From: Emergomyces orientalis
Lineage: Eukaryota; Ascomycota; Eurotiomycetes; Onygenales; Ajellomycetaceae
DNA: 64,000 bases
Assembly (NCBI GenBank): GCA_002110485.1
Contig: MOWL01000047.1
Location: 124,001 to 188,000 of the forward strand
Reading direction: 5' to 3'
Position 1 is the stretch's first letter; every line of letters starts with the position of its first letter. The notes under the pieces are model-generated. The model ran no database searches. It was not told the DNA's origin and saw nothing but the letters and a program-made list of their open reading frames with translations. Both the position numbers and the translations under genes were made by a program. Positions 28,474-40,168 of the stretch are shown piece after piece.

Positions 28474-29606
28474 ATGTTTAGACCGGCGTCGTCGCGAGCT
28501 CTTCTTCGAGCAGTCTCATCCACTCCCCGACACATTCGACTTGCCCAGGCAAGACGATTCATAGGCACTGACTCCGCGTCATCGTCGCGCAAGCCTTCGA
28601 GCTGGAAGGGCGCAGCGTTGAGATGGGGTCTTGCTGCAGGCGTGGTTTATTATTATAACACAAGCACCGTGTTCGCTGAGGAACCTGGTTGTAAGGCCTG
28701 ACCAACAAAGAAGAAAAAATACTAATTCAACTAATTACACGGTTACTTAACTCTCTATCTAACATATATGTGATCGTCGCATAGTCTCCTTCCAACCAAC
28801 TCCTTCCGCTTCTAAAGAAAATGAAGATGACTCCTCTCTACCAACCCTCGACTCCGTAACAGCTGCGAAGAAGAAAAAGGCCACATCGAAACCCTCCCTA
28901 CCTCCCACGAAGTCAGATACCACCCCCGCCTCTTCCTCTTCCACAGAAACTTCCGACCTTGCCGCTGCCGCAGATATAGAGATTGCTCCATCAGAAACGC
29001 AGTCCAGGCTCCTAACGCCAGGGGAACTTGAAGAGGAAGCCAGTAGCGAAGGCGCTTTTAATCCCGAGACGGGAGAGATCAATTGGGATTGCCCGTGTCT
29101 AGGTGGTATGGCCCATGGGCCATGTGGAGAGGAATTTAGAGCTGCGTTCAGTTGTTTCGTGTACTCGACGGAGGAGCCTAAAGGGATGGATTGCATTGAT
29201 AAATTCGAGTATGATTTTGGCCCCTCTCCCCTCCCCCCTTTCTTTTCTCCCTTTGCGTTCTGCTTGGTTTTCGATTATACTTTTTCCTAGCTTCATGACT
29301 ACCTTTCCACGCAGTCATTTCGGCTATAAGGAATGGTTAAATACTAAACTCCATATTTTACTTTACAGGGGCATGCAAAACTGCTTCCGCCAGCATCCCG
29401 AGATCTACCCCACCGAGACAGAAGAGGACGAAGTCGACGCCCAATTAGCTGGAATATCAGCAGAACCTTCCGGTACAGAGACGACACCAGAAGCGCCTGA
29501 CTCCACGCCCAACCCGTCAGAAAAACGCGAAGAAAATCCCGCAGCAGTCCCATCTTCAAAAGAAGAGAAGCCCAAAGTAGAATCGAAAGCTTCAACAACT
29601 TCATAG
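28474..29606 (+). CDS. mia40: Mitochondrial intermembrane space import and assembly protein 40
   Basis: Three exons: 28474..28690, 28785..29208, 29369..29606; phases agree, 292 residues. The oxidoreductase that drives import and disulfide folding of small Cys proteins in the intermembrane space with Erv1. An Arg/Ser-rich N-terminal presequence is followed by a membrane anchor (ALRWGLAAGVVYYY). A long Ser/Thr/Glu-rich linker leads to the core: redox CPC in INWDCPCLGG, then twin CX9C motifs CGEEFRAAFSC and CIDKFEGMQNC, which spans the second splice site. HPEIYPTE follows, then an acidic, disordered tail. Size and architecture match the membrane-anchored fungal form. First core gene beyond the accessory block. 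Confidence 0.93.
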
Positions 29607-31272
29607 TTACTTCATTTCCACGAGTGAAAAAATAAAACCGGTTAGGTGGGTTTATCCGAGGGAAGAAAAAAGTGAAAAGAAATGAAGATACCCAAGAGTG
29701 TGCTCTATCTCTCCCGCGTTACAGCATACTTGGAAGGGGTGTTGTGTTGTGTTTTTATAAAAATATATGTCATAATACAAATGGGTACGACCGGCCGATT
29801 TTGAAGCTGCTGTATATCTTTTCTCCTTAACACTAGATTTCTTTTGTTTCCTTTCTATTTTCCTTCTCTTTCTCCAATCTCCATTTTTTCCCTCTTTTTT
29901 TAATTTCTTGGGAACACCAATAAAAGAGCCCCTTTGATGTACGTCTACAATGTACTGTACTTTAACTTGTGTATATATACTGCTACTATGATGGCCCCGC
30001 CAGCTCCTCCATATCTCAAATCACCAACAACTACTCCGTACAACAACAATAATAGAAGGATATGCCATTTTTCAATTATTCGTTTCGTGTGGAAATTTCC
30101 AATAGCATTCATGCGATAACATATAGCGAATAGAGCCTACAAAACTTTTGAAAAGGTGTTTGTTCACTCGACTAATCCATAAAATAGCCAGTACTCACTC
30201 AGCCGTGTGCCCTGCTCTCAATTTCTCAATTATTTCCCCTCATACAAGAGTGTCAATAATCAAGCATTCTACACTCTCCCCACCCGGAACGTTGCCTCAT
30301 TTCACAGCCAAAAATCAAAAAAAAAAAATCAAAAAAAAATAAATAAATAAATATCCAGAGATCTCTAGAAATCAAAAATTAAAGCATGGCCCGAGAAAAT
30401 CATTCACCCAAATGATCATTTGCAGAAGAAAGTAAAAAACCACCATCAGAGCCAACAAACCCTGCCGAGAATAGAGGGGAAAAAAGGAAAAAGAATACTG
30501 AAATAAAACCTTAAAAGAAGTAGTAAATACTAGATAAGACCTAACAAAAAAGAAAACACCCCTTGTCATAATTAAAATAGAAGAAAAGTAAAAGAAGAAG
30601 AAAAAAACAATGAATATTCAATCAATCAATCAATCAATCAATCGAATCCAGATCAAACCAAGCCAAACCAAAAACCAAAAACCAAACCAGGCCAATCCAC
30701 TCCCCCGCAAAAAGAAAATGAACAGCGGATATATATAGAAGAGGGGAGGAAAAGAAGTAACAAACCAAAAAAAAACCGGAGTATCCCATCGCCAGAAAAG
30801 TAAAATAAAATAAAAAACAAGTTAGAGCCAAAGCCAAAAATAATAACCGAGTTCGTTAAGGAAAGAAAATGGCCCGATACAAACAACAGGCTTGGGGGAG
30901 GAGGGCGTACACGCAAATGAACGGAGAGAAAAAGAAAAAAAAGGAAAAAGAAAACCAGCTACAAATATCAAACATAACATACCCAACGAATGAAGGGTTT
31001 CATGAAACAAAAAAGAAAAAAAAGATTCAAAAGAACAAGGAAACAAGAGAGAAAGGGAAAAATAAGAGCCCCCGAATCCGAGTCTCGAATCCAAAACTCA
31101 AAAGGTTTCGAAACCATTCAAAACGCTGTTCTTCTCGGCTTCAGCTCCCCAAAACCCCCCCTTTTTTTTAGACGCATTCCAATTTCCCAACCCAAGTACG
31201 TGCCCCCATTCATCCATCTTTCTCTCTCAAATTTCCAAATAATACTTAATTTAGGTTGAAAACAATAATAAT
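29607..31272. other. Gene-free spacer between convergent genes
   Basis: About 1.7 kb of 3' untranslated, A-rich low-complexity sequence between mia40 and the SAP-like membrane protein gene. It includes a CAAT tetranucleotide run at about 30615-30645. No supported ORF. Confidence 0.5.
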
Positions 31273-32552
31273 TTACCTTCTCAAAATCGCCTCATACAAA
31301 CTCCCCAAGGTCCCAATAGCTGACCCAGTCAACAAACCAGGCAGTCCACCAGGAACCGACCCGTACACCGTCATCACCGTCATCCGACGATACATATTCC
31401 AAAACGTGAAATTGTTCGTGTACACCAGGTACGAAACCAGGGCCTTGGAGACATTATAAACCAACGGGTCCAAGTTGGCATTCCCAGCAAGCCTTGCAGC
31501 CGCTGAAGTAGTAGTGCGACGCGTGCCATAAGCATGGCTGCCCTGCTGCGAAATTTTCAAGCTCAGGTTAAAGAAGTACGCGAGTAGGGAAGGCAGGAAT
31601 ATGCTCGTGGTGAGCCAGAGGGAGAAAGGCCCCCAGAAGGACGCGTCGAGCAGTATGAAAAGGTCGGGGACTTTGATGGCGTAGTCTGGGGTCCCGACAG
31701 TGGACACGGCCGGGAACGTGGCTAGGTAGCGCATGGGAACGATGTCACTGAGCAGGCCGTACAGCTCGAGAACGAGGGTGATGGTCTCAATAGTGCGGAC
31801 GCTGCTGAGGCAGGAACGCAGCGCGTCGGAGCGTTCAGTTAACCCGGACGCGTCCCAGGCTTCAGACATGGACTGGCGGGCTTTGGTGGTTTGGCGGTCG
31901 ATCGCGTCTGTGATGACTGCGGGGGATGGCGGGAGGGAAGAGAAGGGCAGCGAGCGACGCGCAGGGGTGCGAGACGCGGGGGTTGATTTGCTCCCGCTGG
32001 TGTCGGAATCATCTCTGCATTTAATTGTTAATATCTTATCGTCTTGCGTGAGAGTATATAGAAAGAAAACGCGTAAAGGCAAGTGAGAGACAGAGAGAGA
32101 AAACATGGAGGAACGAACGTGGCTTCGATTTCTGGCTTTGGTTTTATCTGTCGCCTCGACCGGCTGGGTCTCCTGGCGTCATCGCCGGACGTCGCGGGCT
32201 CAGGCTTGAGTTCCCTCTTGATGGGAGAAGAGCGCGATGTTTGCGACAGACGCCTATAGTAGTCTGCCAGTTTCTGTTCGCCGGAAAGCGAAGCACGGTT
32301 CGCGGCAAGATGGTCGTCAAGCGCGGCCTCGAGTTCTGTTTTCTTGTAGTCCTCGAAGCTATATAAATCCGATCACAAGGAGGGTATCTCGATCAGTAAA
32401 CGCGCGCGACACGGTATAACGTGGTTTGGTTCCAGCCACAGGGCGTATATAGATCAGGGGAAATGGACATACTCCTGGAGATTCGAGGCTTCAGCGAGAA
32501 CGACGAGGTCACTCTTGCGCAGACCGCGCAGGTAGGGTAGAGCGGGCGACAT
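31273..32552 (-). CDS. Fungal membrane protein with SAP-like N terminus
   Basis: Three exons: 32552..32473, 32358..32119, 32014..31273; phases agree, 353 residues. Residues 1-55 (LRKSDLVVLAEASNLQDFEDYKK and TELEAALDDHL, separated by a splice site) look like a helix-extended-helix SAP motif, usual in DNA/RNA-binding or chromatin-linked proteins. A basic, Ser/Pro-rich linker follows (RRPSRSRR, ARRSLPF). The C-terminal half has several hydrophobic helices (about TLVLELYGLLSDIVPM, FWGPFSLWLTTSIFLPSLLAYFF, PGLLTGSAIGTLGSLY). A SAP-like motif joined to membrane helices suggests an inner nuclear membrane or ER protein that holds chromatin; this is inference. Recognised only as a conserved fungal hypothetical. 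Confidence 0.6.
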
Positions 32553-33300
32553 GGTTGGGGGCAATATGGGGATAGAATGTGAGTCGCGTAGAGTATGCGA
32601 TTGTATTTAGTGAAGGGTGAATAGTTATAACTGGGAATGCAATGCAGATGGTAAGCGGGTGGATGACGCGGGTGCAGCGATATGAAAAGAGGATCAAGGG
32701 ATGTTTTGTCGCGGGGAGAGAAAGTTGGCGGTGGGCAAGAGAATCTTAGTAAGAGGCGGCGGTTGTTGTTTACTCGGCCACTAGCGTGTTTTCATCACGG
32801 CTTCCCCAGCTGATGCTCCACCCGGTATCAACAAGGCTAATTTTTGTATATATTATTATTATTGTTCTTCTTATTGTAATGTCTGTACTGTTCTTTAATA
32901 TCTCTCAATTAATATGATATCGTAGTAGAGTTATTTCATATCCCGCCACTGGGGTATTTATGAGCCCATAACTGGACCCTTCTCGTCTTGTACAGTTCTA
33001 TCTAAAAACAAACAAAAAGGGAGATGTATTAAGACACGAGAAGAAGTGGTATAAACCAAAGGAAGAAGAGGAAGAGAAAAAAGAACACGCGCTCTGTATA
33101 CGCACATGGGACAAAAGGAAAAGAAACAACCCTAAACTCCTGTCTCTATGCAAAATGACACACATCCCTGGCTGGCTAACCACCTGGTATAGGTTCCGGG
33201 AAACAACAAGAAAAAGAGGCAAAGGAAAAAATATAGTATAAATATAGTATGCCATCGAACAAAAAAAATAAGAGGGGGAGAGGGGGGGGGTCTTGTTCAA
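32553..33300. other. Spacer: promoter of SAP-like gene and 3' region of carrier gene
   Basis: About 750 bp between two minus-strand genes. The part next to 32553 is the likely promoter; the rest is A-rich low-complexity 3' sequence of the carrier gene. No supported ORF. Confidence 0.4.
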
Positions 33301-34907
33301 TCATAAAACAGCTCCACCACCGCCACTCAACTCCCCCTCGCGCTGCTGCTGCTGGTATGTATCCAGCTTCTTCAGCAGATACTGATAGAGCACCAACATC
33401 GTCCCACTCTGCACACTCGTCCACAGAAACCGTGGACCAACGCCTCGAAACCAACCCACAATCCCCTCTGTCCGGTATATCAATTTCAATCCCGTGAAAA
33501 CAGACGAGGTATCTAACACCGGCGCGCCTGGTTTGACAGTGGATGTGGATGGGGAGGAAGTCGATATTAGTCGGGATTGCACATTCTTCGACGCCGCCTC
33601 TTTTATTTTCGTCTTATGTTTTCCTGCCGCGGCAGTAACAGTAGTCGCTGACGGAGCTGATCTACCAAATGCATCCGGATTCTGTTGCGTCTGCGTCCTC
33701 GTCTTGACAACATCAAGCGGACATGTAATAACCCCCGCCATCCCCCCGGCCGTCGTAGCCGTTAGGATCTCTAGCGGCAACCCGATATCCCTACTCCCCA
33801 CCCACTGCTTCGCGAGTTTCTGCTCCTGTTCATAAAATGCAAATTGCAGCGCGGAGAAGGGCAGGTCGCGGAAAAGCGTAGCCTTGTAACCTGAAAATAA
33901 CGTCCCGAAGCCTTCTTGGCGGACGATTGTGCGGAATGCGTCTATTGTGCCTCTGTAGTTGTATCCGGAGCGGAAGAAAGGGTTGTTGTATCGTCCCTGG
34001 AGTTGCTGGCGGGTTTTTAGGACTTCGGAAGGTACGTAAATAACGGATGCGGCGAGGTCGGCGATGAATCCTGATATTTCCACATTAGTTGGATAACAAC
34101 AACCGCTGTAAGTATATGTATATACGCACCACCCGCGAGATATGACAGCGCCGGATTAACTCCCGCATCCAGCATATGCCTCTTGCTATACTCGTACGTG
34201 CCGAAAAAGATCACCGTCCCGGGAAACGAGCCCAGCAACGCCGGCGTGACACCGCTATACAGTCCTCTCCGAATCCCTTCCTGCCGGAGAATTGTAGCGT
34301 ACGAGGAGGACATGGATGTATATTTGGGTGGGATGTGCGGGTCGCCTTGTTGTCGTGTCTTGACCGTGTCCAGCGAGTGCATGAGCAGGTCTCCGCTCGT
34401 CCCGCCGATGCCCCCTGCTATCATTGACTAAAGGTAAAGGGAAAAAAAGGGTTGTTAGCCATGACCATAATCCCAATTGAAACATGCAAAATCCTATAAG
34501 GAGCCCGTTTTCATATATATATATATATATCCAGCCCACAATAAACCAATTCCCCTTCCTTCCCCTTCCTGGGAAATACATACATGTAAATACGGCGGTC
34601 TCGCAGCCTCAACATCAACATCCCCATCCACATCCATATCAACATGGACATGAGGAGCGACATGAGCCTGGGCATCCACCCCTTCATCATCCTTCCCCAT
34701 CATCCTCGCCCGTTTACTCCTCCTCTCCACCCCAAACTCCGTCGTCATAGTCGCATGCGCCGGGCCGCCGTCACCATAAACACCAGTCGGGAGGATAGTT
34801 GTGTTAGGAGCAGTGACGGAAACAGCAGTGGTGGAGGGCGAAGGTGTGCTCGTCGTCGTGCTGCTGGTGGTGGAGAAAAGGCTAGGCATCCACGAATTCT
34901 GGCTCAT
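33301..34907 (-). CDS. Mitochondrial carrier, MME1 (YMR166C)-like
   Basis: Three exons: 34907..34584, 34427..34130, 34070..33301; phases agree, 463 residues. A six-helix inner-membrane carrier of the SLC25 family. Three repeats each carry the Px[DE]xx[KR] signature: HSLDTVKTRQQ, VPSEVLKTRQQ and CPLDVVKTRTQ. FFRSGYNYRGTIDAFRTI and LFSGYKATLFRDLPFSALQFAFYE closely recall yeast Mme1, the mitochondrial magnesium exporter; the substrate is inferred from that. A 108-residue Thr/Ser-rich leader precedes the first repeat, and a Ser/Lys-rich insert of about 60 residues interrupts the third. If translation begins at the internal Met of exon 2 (34424) the leader would be absent. Confidence 0.8.
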
Positions 34908-36884
34908 CGCCGCCCCCGTCGCCTCCCGTTCTTATTTTGGTATGGCGGGGATAATGAAATGTTTTTTTTCCTCCTTTGTTGTTGTATCTCTAGTCGTTTG
35001 CGTGTATATAAGAGGATTCTTCCTCCCTCCCTTTTGTTGCTCGGTGTATCTTTTTTTTTTTCTTTCTGCGGATGAGGATTCGGGGTGGGGCGCACCGAAT
35101 TTGGAGCGGACGGCTCGGAAGGAGAAGAGGGAAAAGTATAGGTATGTATGTATGTCAAAATAGATCGTTTATCTATTTTTCTCCCCCACCCGTGATATTC
35201 TTCAAGACGACAGAAGCACGAGAAGCATGGGATGGGGACTAAAATGAAGGTATTGGTTGGGCCAAACAATAACACGAATCAAATTACCAACTCCGAAACG
35301 AAAGACGGATGGGCGATGCCATCCTTATTCTTGCAGCGTTTCAAAAAGATTGAAAGAAAATAATAAAGAATGGGGAGCGGGTGGGGTGTGTGTGGGTGCG
35401 TGTGTTGGGCGGAGACATCACGGAGTTTTGTCGACGTTCCTTTTTTTTTTTTTTTTTGGTTTTCCCGTCCGTGCCGTCGGCGAGCACGGAGTTTTAGGTT
35501 GGTCGGCGGAAGGTTGATCCGGGGAAGAAGGGCGGGAGACCAAACCAGTTTTTGACAGCAATTTATAGGATTCAGTTATATTGGAACTGAGAAGGAGGAG
35601 GAAAAGAAATCAATGATGTAGGGGGGCGTTACAATGCTCTAGTGAGTGAGTTTACCTATTTATTTCACTCAAGATTCCAGTTCGTTCAAGCATTTACGTT
35701 ACAAAATAAAGATGAGGTACGGAAGGAAAACCCATACCTGTAGTGGAAGAGTTATAAACACAGGAAAAATATGAAAAATAAGTGGTTGAATTTTTGGCTC
35801 GACAAACTGGCAAAGAAGAGAAAGAAAAAACTCCCATATCATCCATCATAGGGGGGAAAAAGTAGAAAAAGAAGAAAAGAAAAGAAAAGGAGGAGCATTT
35901 GTCAAGATACAGATGGATAAGATAGCTACAAAAGGAAATAAAAGGTAAAGATGAACCGTAGATAATATCGCCGAAAAGTAAAAACAGCCATACATACATA
36001 ACAAAATAAGAGATAGATAGAACAGGTTCCTCTTCTTTTCCTCCCTCTTCATCTTTTTCTTCTTAAAAAATAAAAAAAAATAAAAACTGGAAACCAAATC
36101 AGATCAGATCAAATCACGGGGAGAACTCAAAAAGACAAACATCATCAATATATATTTAAAAGGAACGAAAAAAGTATGAGAATGCTTAAAAGTACAGACC
36201 CATGATTTGTTATTTTTTATTTTGTGGAAAGAAAGGAAAACCCCTCTCACCAGCCCCCCTATCACTCCTATTTTTGCTTCGCCCTCCACCCATCTCCCGC
36301 ACTCAAAACAAAACGTACTCAGCTTATATATTATTTATTTTATGTTCACCGTGGTCGCGTGACAGCGTCCCCATCCCGCCGAAAAGAAGAAGCAAAAAAT
36401 AGAATTGATATTCGTCCGTCATCATCGTCTGTCCGTGCGTGTTGGAGTAGATTGCTCACTCAGTCAGACGGGTCTCTGGTCTCTGGTCTCTAGTCCTCAC
36501 AGATAATGATAGTTTTGGCAATCTGCATTGTCAAGACCTCATCTTGCGCAAAACATTACACATACGCAGAGCAACCGCGCTTGAAGAAGTTAAAAAAAAA
36601 AAAAAAAAAAAAAATTTGTAATGTGTATGGATAGCCATGCCTGTCTGTACTCTGTATAACGCAACGACAAAAGAAGGAGAGGAAGAAAGTCCTAGAACAA
36701 AACACAAAATCAAGGGACATGGTGAGTTTAGGAATAAATGTCGTCGTGGTTGTTGTGTGTACAATGATTATTATTAAAATTTTCGGATACCCGCGGGGAG
36801 GCGACGGGGTTGGCGGAAAGGGGGAAGAGCCTCAAGACAAGAGTAACCATCCGAAAAAATAATAATAATGATAATAATAATAAT

Positions 36885-36915
<31 letters not shown>

Positions 36916-36971
36916 TAATCAATTAATCAATCGATCGAAATAATTTAAAATTATTAAAATTATTGTTTCGT
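34908..36971. other. Spacer: carrier promoter and POM33-like 3' region
   Basis: About 2 kb between two minus-strand genes. It holds long homopolymer runs (T run at about 35441-35457, A run at about 36592-36614) and an AATC tetranucleotide tract at 36885-36945. No ORF looks like a gene. Confidence 0.45.
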
Positions 36972-38242
36972 TTACTGAGGCTTCTTAGTTCCCGCAGCAG
37001 CCCCCTGGTACCCGCCCAGATACCGTCGGACATCAGTTACGTCATAGGCCTGTCTGACAAGGCCCTTGAACAGCTCCCAGCCCTGCCTCACCTGCGGCGG
37101 GGTATTCTGGTGCGAGACAGCCGCATCGACACGGGCAGTCGCACGGGCTACCGTGCCCTGCACAAAGGAGCTCTGCGCATAGCGCGAGCGGAAGAAGGAG
37201 AAGTAGATGACCAGCAGCACCCAGCTGCCACTTGAGAAGGTCAGGGCGGACCCGACGAGGCGGAACAGGAGGGCCATTTCAAAGGCGGCGACGAGGCCCA
37301 TGCTGGCGTCGTAGTATCTTTTCACGAAGCGACCGATGCTTTCAGCGAGTGGGGATTGCTTTGTGGCTGGGCGGCCAGATGGGGAGGTTTCGCCTGGTGC
37401 GGCTGGTTTGGGGGGTTGGAGAGTTGGGATGAGATAGGTGCGGGTGTATGTTGCTACGTGGAAGACGGAGTAGATGGCAAAGGGTAAGAGGGCGATTGGG
37501 ATCTGTCTGGAGTAGAGCCATACGAGGGCCATGACTGTTTGTTGTTCAATTTTTGTTAGCTGATACGGTCTATATAAAAATTTTATGTCATGGAGAGCTC
37601 ACTGACTTAAGTATTGAACGTTCTCGTCGCCGGCCAATTTCATGGCAGTGGCGGGGATGGATCCTCCTAGGCGGCCCCGGGCGATATATGCTTTATAGAC
37701 GACAATTCCATAGGTAGCAGCGGCGGAGACGAATGCGAAACGATATGAAGCTCTGGCCATGCCGGAATAGTAGTTGAATGTAATGTAGGAAATGAAGTAT
37801 CGGAAGACGGAAAGAATTAAGGTCAAGTGCCTACATAGATGTGTGACATATCCAAGTTAGCCAACAACAGCTTGTGCTTATTTCCCAGTCACAAACGCCA
37901 TAATCCCCAATTATTGATGATGAAACATGAAATGCGTGGGTGAAACGAGCCATGCATCTTCATTTTCACTTCTTTACATTTCAATTTTTTTTAACCCTTC
38001 CTACACCGCTTCCAAAAAGGTGGCTGGGGAGGGGGGAATTGAATGTTTCCTCTGGGATTGTTTAAACAAAATCGACATACCCAAGAAACCAACCGAACCT
38101 GTGAATACATTAGCAAAGTCACATTGTCTCTTTTCGACTCTATTAAGGGGATATATCTCTACTCGGATACATACTGTAGAGTCTGGGCGAGTAGCTTCAG
38201 ACGCTCGCCCAAGGGTAGGGTGGATGGGGGCGGAGGAGCCAT
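36972..38242 (-). CDS. POM33/Tts1/TMEM33-family membrane nucleoporin
   Basis: Four exons: 38242..38175, 38098..38081, 37830..37607, 37534..36972; 290 residues. Exon 2 is an 18-bp microexon coding FGWFLG. It is supported by splice signals on both sides, by phase, and by the family sequence LAQTLQ-FGWFLG-HLTLILSVFRY. The third donor is GTCAGT, weaker than usual but in phase. Members have about four transmembrane helices with membrane-shaping amphipathic parts and help distribute pores or shape the ER/nuclear envelope. Typical stretches here are YRFAFVSAAATYGIVVYKAY, DENVQYLIMALVWLYSRQIP, FHVATYTRTYLIPT, FVKRYYDASMGLV and WVLLVIYFSFFRSRYAQSSF. The C terminus is small and polar. Confidence 0.85.
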
Positions 38243-39379
38243 TTGTAGCAAGGGACTGTTAGTCAACGTTTAAGCTAGATAAAGCAGTGTTTTTGTCGAG
38301 ATGAGAGGTAAAGCAGAGACAGCTGGATGCTGCTGCTGTGGTTGACGTTGTGTATTTATTCAAGGGAATCTGGGATCCAGGCTGCAGGATATCTGGGAAA
38401 TTCAAAGGTCACCGTGGAATCAGGCCAGAGTTCAGTTGAGTGGTGTAGTGTGTTTGTGCCTTGAAAGTTGCTTATGCCACAGTGGTGTATTGAGGTGGTA
38501 TCAGTCGTGTACTCAACCTAGCCTGGCGAGTAGTTTGGGCGGGAAATGGGTCACAACTAGCAGTATTGGTAATACACAAATACAAAGATACAAACAGCCA
38601 GCCACTGGGAGGACTGATGTCATGTGACGTAGCTCTCAACCGCGGCAAATTGGGAGCAACAAACGCCAACTCTATACAAAGAGCAAAACAACAAACAGCA
38701 AAAGAACAACAATATCTCTACACGCTCCAGGAAAAATCCTGGTTTAAAGAGCAATTCTAGAGTCAAACAGCTTTGGTTATAACCACTCTGTATATATAAT
38801 ACAGTGTATATACATGCGGCTACTGACAATTGGAATGATTCAATTACCCGTGGACAATCCCTGTTTTGACCATCAGAGGCTCGACGTCATCCCGCCAGCA
38901 ATTATCTCCATCTTAGACGTCAGTCAACGAGCTAAATCGCCAGCAATTGATAATTGGGCAATGGACATCAGGCTTATTATTTACTTATTAGCCACAATTT
39001 ACACAATTTATGCTTTGTCCTGAGATTTCAGTCTCCGCTGTTTCAGCAACAACCATTGGGCCTGAAGACATGAAGCTGTCCACGACAAACTTCTGAGACA
39101 GACTTTTGTTTCTCTATCAAATTGATATACTCATTGCACAAATATGAGTACATCATATTTTCCATTTGCTGCAGAATAAGTTATCTCTGCATTTTCAGCT
39201 GTGCATTAATTGAAATGCACAATTACCCCATTTTTGCATAACCAATTGCTGAGATCTCTGTCATCATCCCCCAGACCAGACAAAATACAACACCCAAACG
39301 CCAAAATGCCAAAATTTTTCCAAATTTCTAAACCAAAATAAAAATAATGAAATAGAGGGAGTCCCCGCATGCTTCCTCC
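38243..39379. other. Spacer: POM33-like promoter and 3' region of the Cys-rich gene
   Basis: About 1.1 kb. A short plus-strand frame at 38814-39023 could code 69 residues with a hydrophobic end, but no family, splice or codon support was seen. Otherwise AT-rich without recognisable signals. Confidence 0.4.
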
Positions 39380-40168
39380 TTAATCAACAACCTCTCTCTC
39401 TCTCTTCATCTTCTCCTGAAATGTACTTCTCATCTTCCCCTTCCACCGCCCAAACAGCCTTCTCGATTTCGACGTCCACCGTTTCTTCTCCTTTTCCTTC
39501 TCCCTTTCCTCTTCCTCCTTACTCGGTTCTTCAAACCAACACCCCCCACAAATCCCCTCAGCATTATAATTCTCAAACGGAATCTTCCCCGCCTCCTCCT
39601 CCGAAAACAAATACTCCGTCTCCCAGAACTCCGCAATCCGCAGATCCCCCATATCAATCTCAACATTCGCACCCATATCAACCTCCTTCTCCTTCTCCTC
39701 TTTCTCCTCCTTCTTCTCCTTCTTCTTTTCCCCCCCACCATTACCATCCCCCCTATAAAAGCACTTCTGCAAACTCTCCGCCTTAACCCAAGTCTTCGAA
39801 TGCCCACACCGAAACCACCGAACCATATCCGGCATCTCCCAAAACACCCCCGTTTCCTCCATACCCCCCATAACCGGCCTATTCGCAAAGGGCCTCACCG
39901 CCCCCAGCACCTCCGCTCTTGCCCGCTGCCTCGCCTCTTCCGCACAACCTGGACACCGCCCCTCCACCTTCAACGCCGTAGCCTGCCATTTATCCATGTC
40001 GCAGCAGCGCGAGGGGCGGAAACTGCGCTCCGTGAGGAGCCTTGAGATGGCGGGGGTCGGTAGGGGGATGCCGTTGGGGGCGTGGCAGTAGTTTATGTCG
40101 TATTTTAGGTGGCAGGGGATTGAGTGGTTGCAGGTTGTGTATCGTTCGTGGGAGCTGTATTTGCACAT
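39380..40168 (-). CDS. Cys-rich hypothetical protein with charged C-terminal half
   Basis: A single exon of 262 residues from an ATG at 40168. The first 80 residues hold cysteines and histidines in a regular order (MCKY, TTCNHSIPCHLKYDINYCH, RCCDMDKW, GRCPGCAEEAR) and a second group comes later (FRCGHSKTW, CGGCWFEEP), suggesting zinc binding of a type I do not recognise. The middle and end have long Lys/Glu runs, probably disordered. This composition resembles short fungal Cys/His proteins related by spacing to zinc ribbons, but function is unknown. Confidence 0.6.
   Translation of the reverse strand: MCKYSSHERYTTCNHSIPCHLKYDINYCHAPNGIPLPTPAISRLLTERSFRPSRCCDMDKWQATALKVEGRCPGCAEEARQRARAEVLGAVRPFANRPVMGGMEETGVFWEMPDMVRWFRCGHSKTWVKAESLQKCFYRGDGNGGGEKKKEKKEEKEEKEKEVDMGANVEIDMGDLRIAEFWETEYLFSEEEAGKIPFENYNAEGICGGCWFEEPSKEEEEREKEKEKKRWTSKSRRLFGRWKGKMRSTFQEKMKREREVVD

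Noticed and set aside
34484..35517. Plus-strand frames opposite the carrier gene and in its promoter
   Set aside because: Low-complexity His/Pro or Phe-rich translations that shadow the carrier's leader; no splice or family support.
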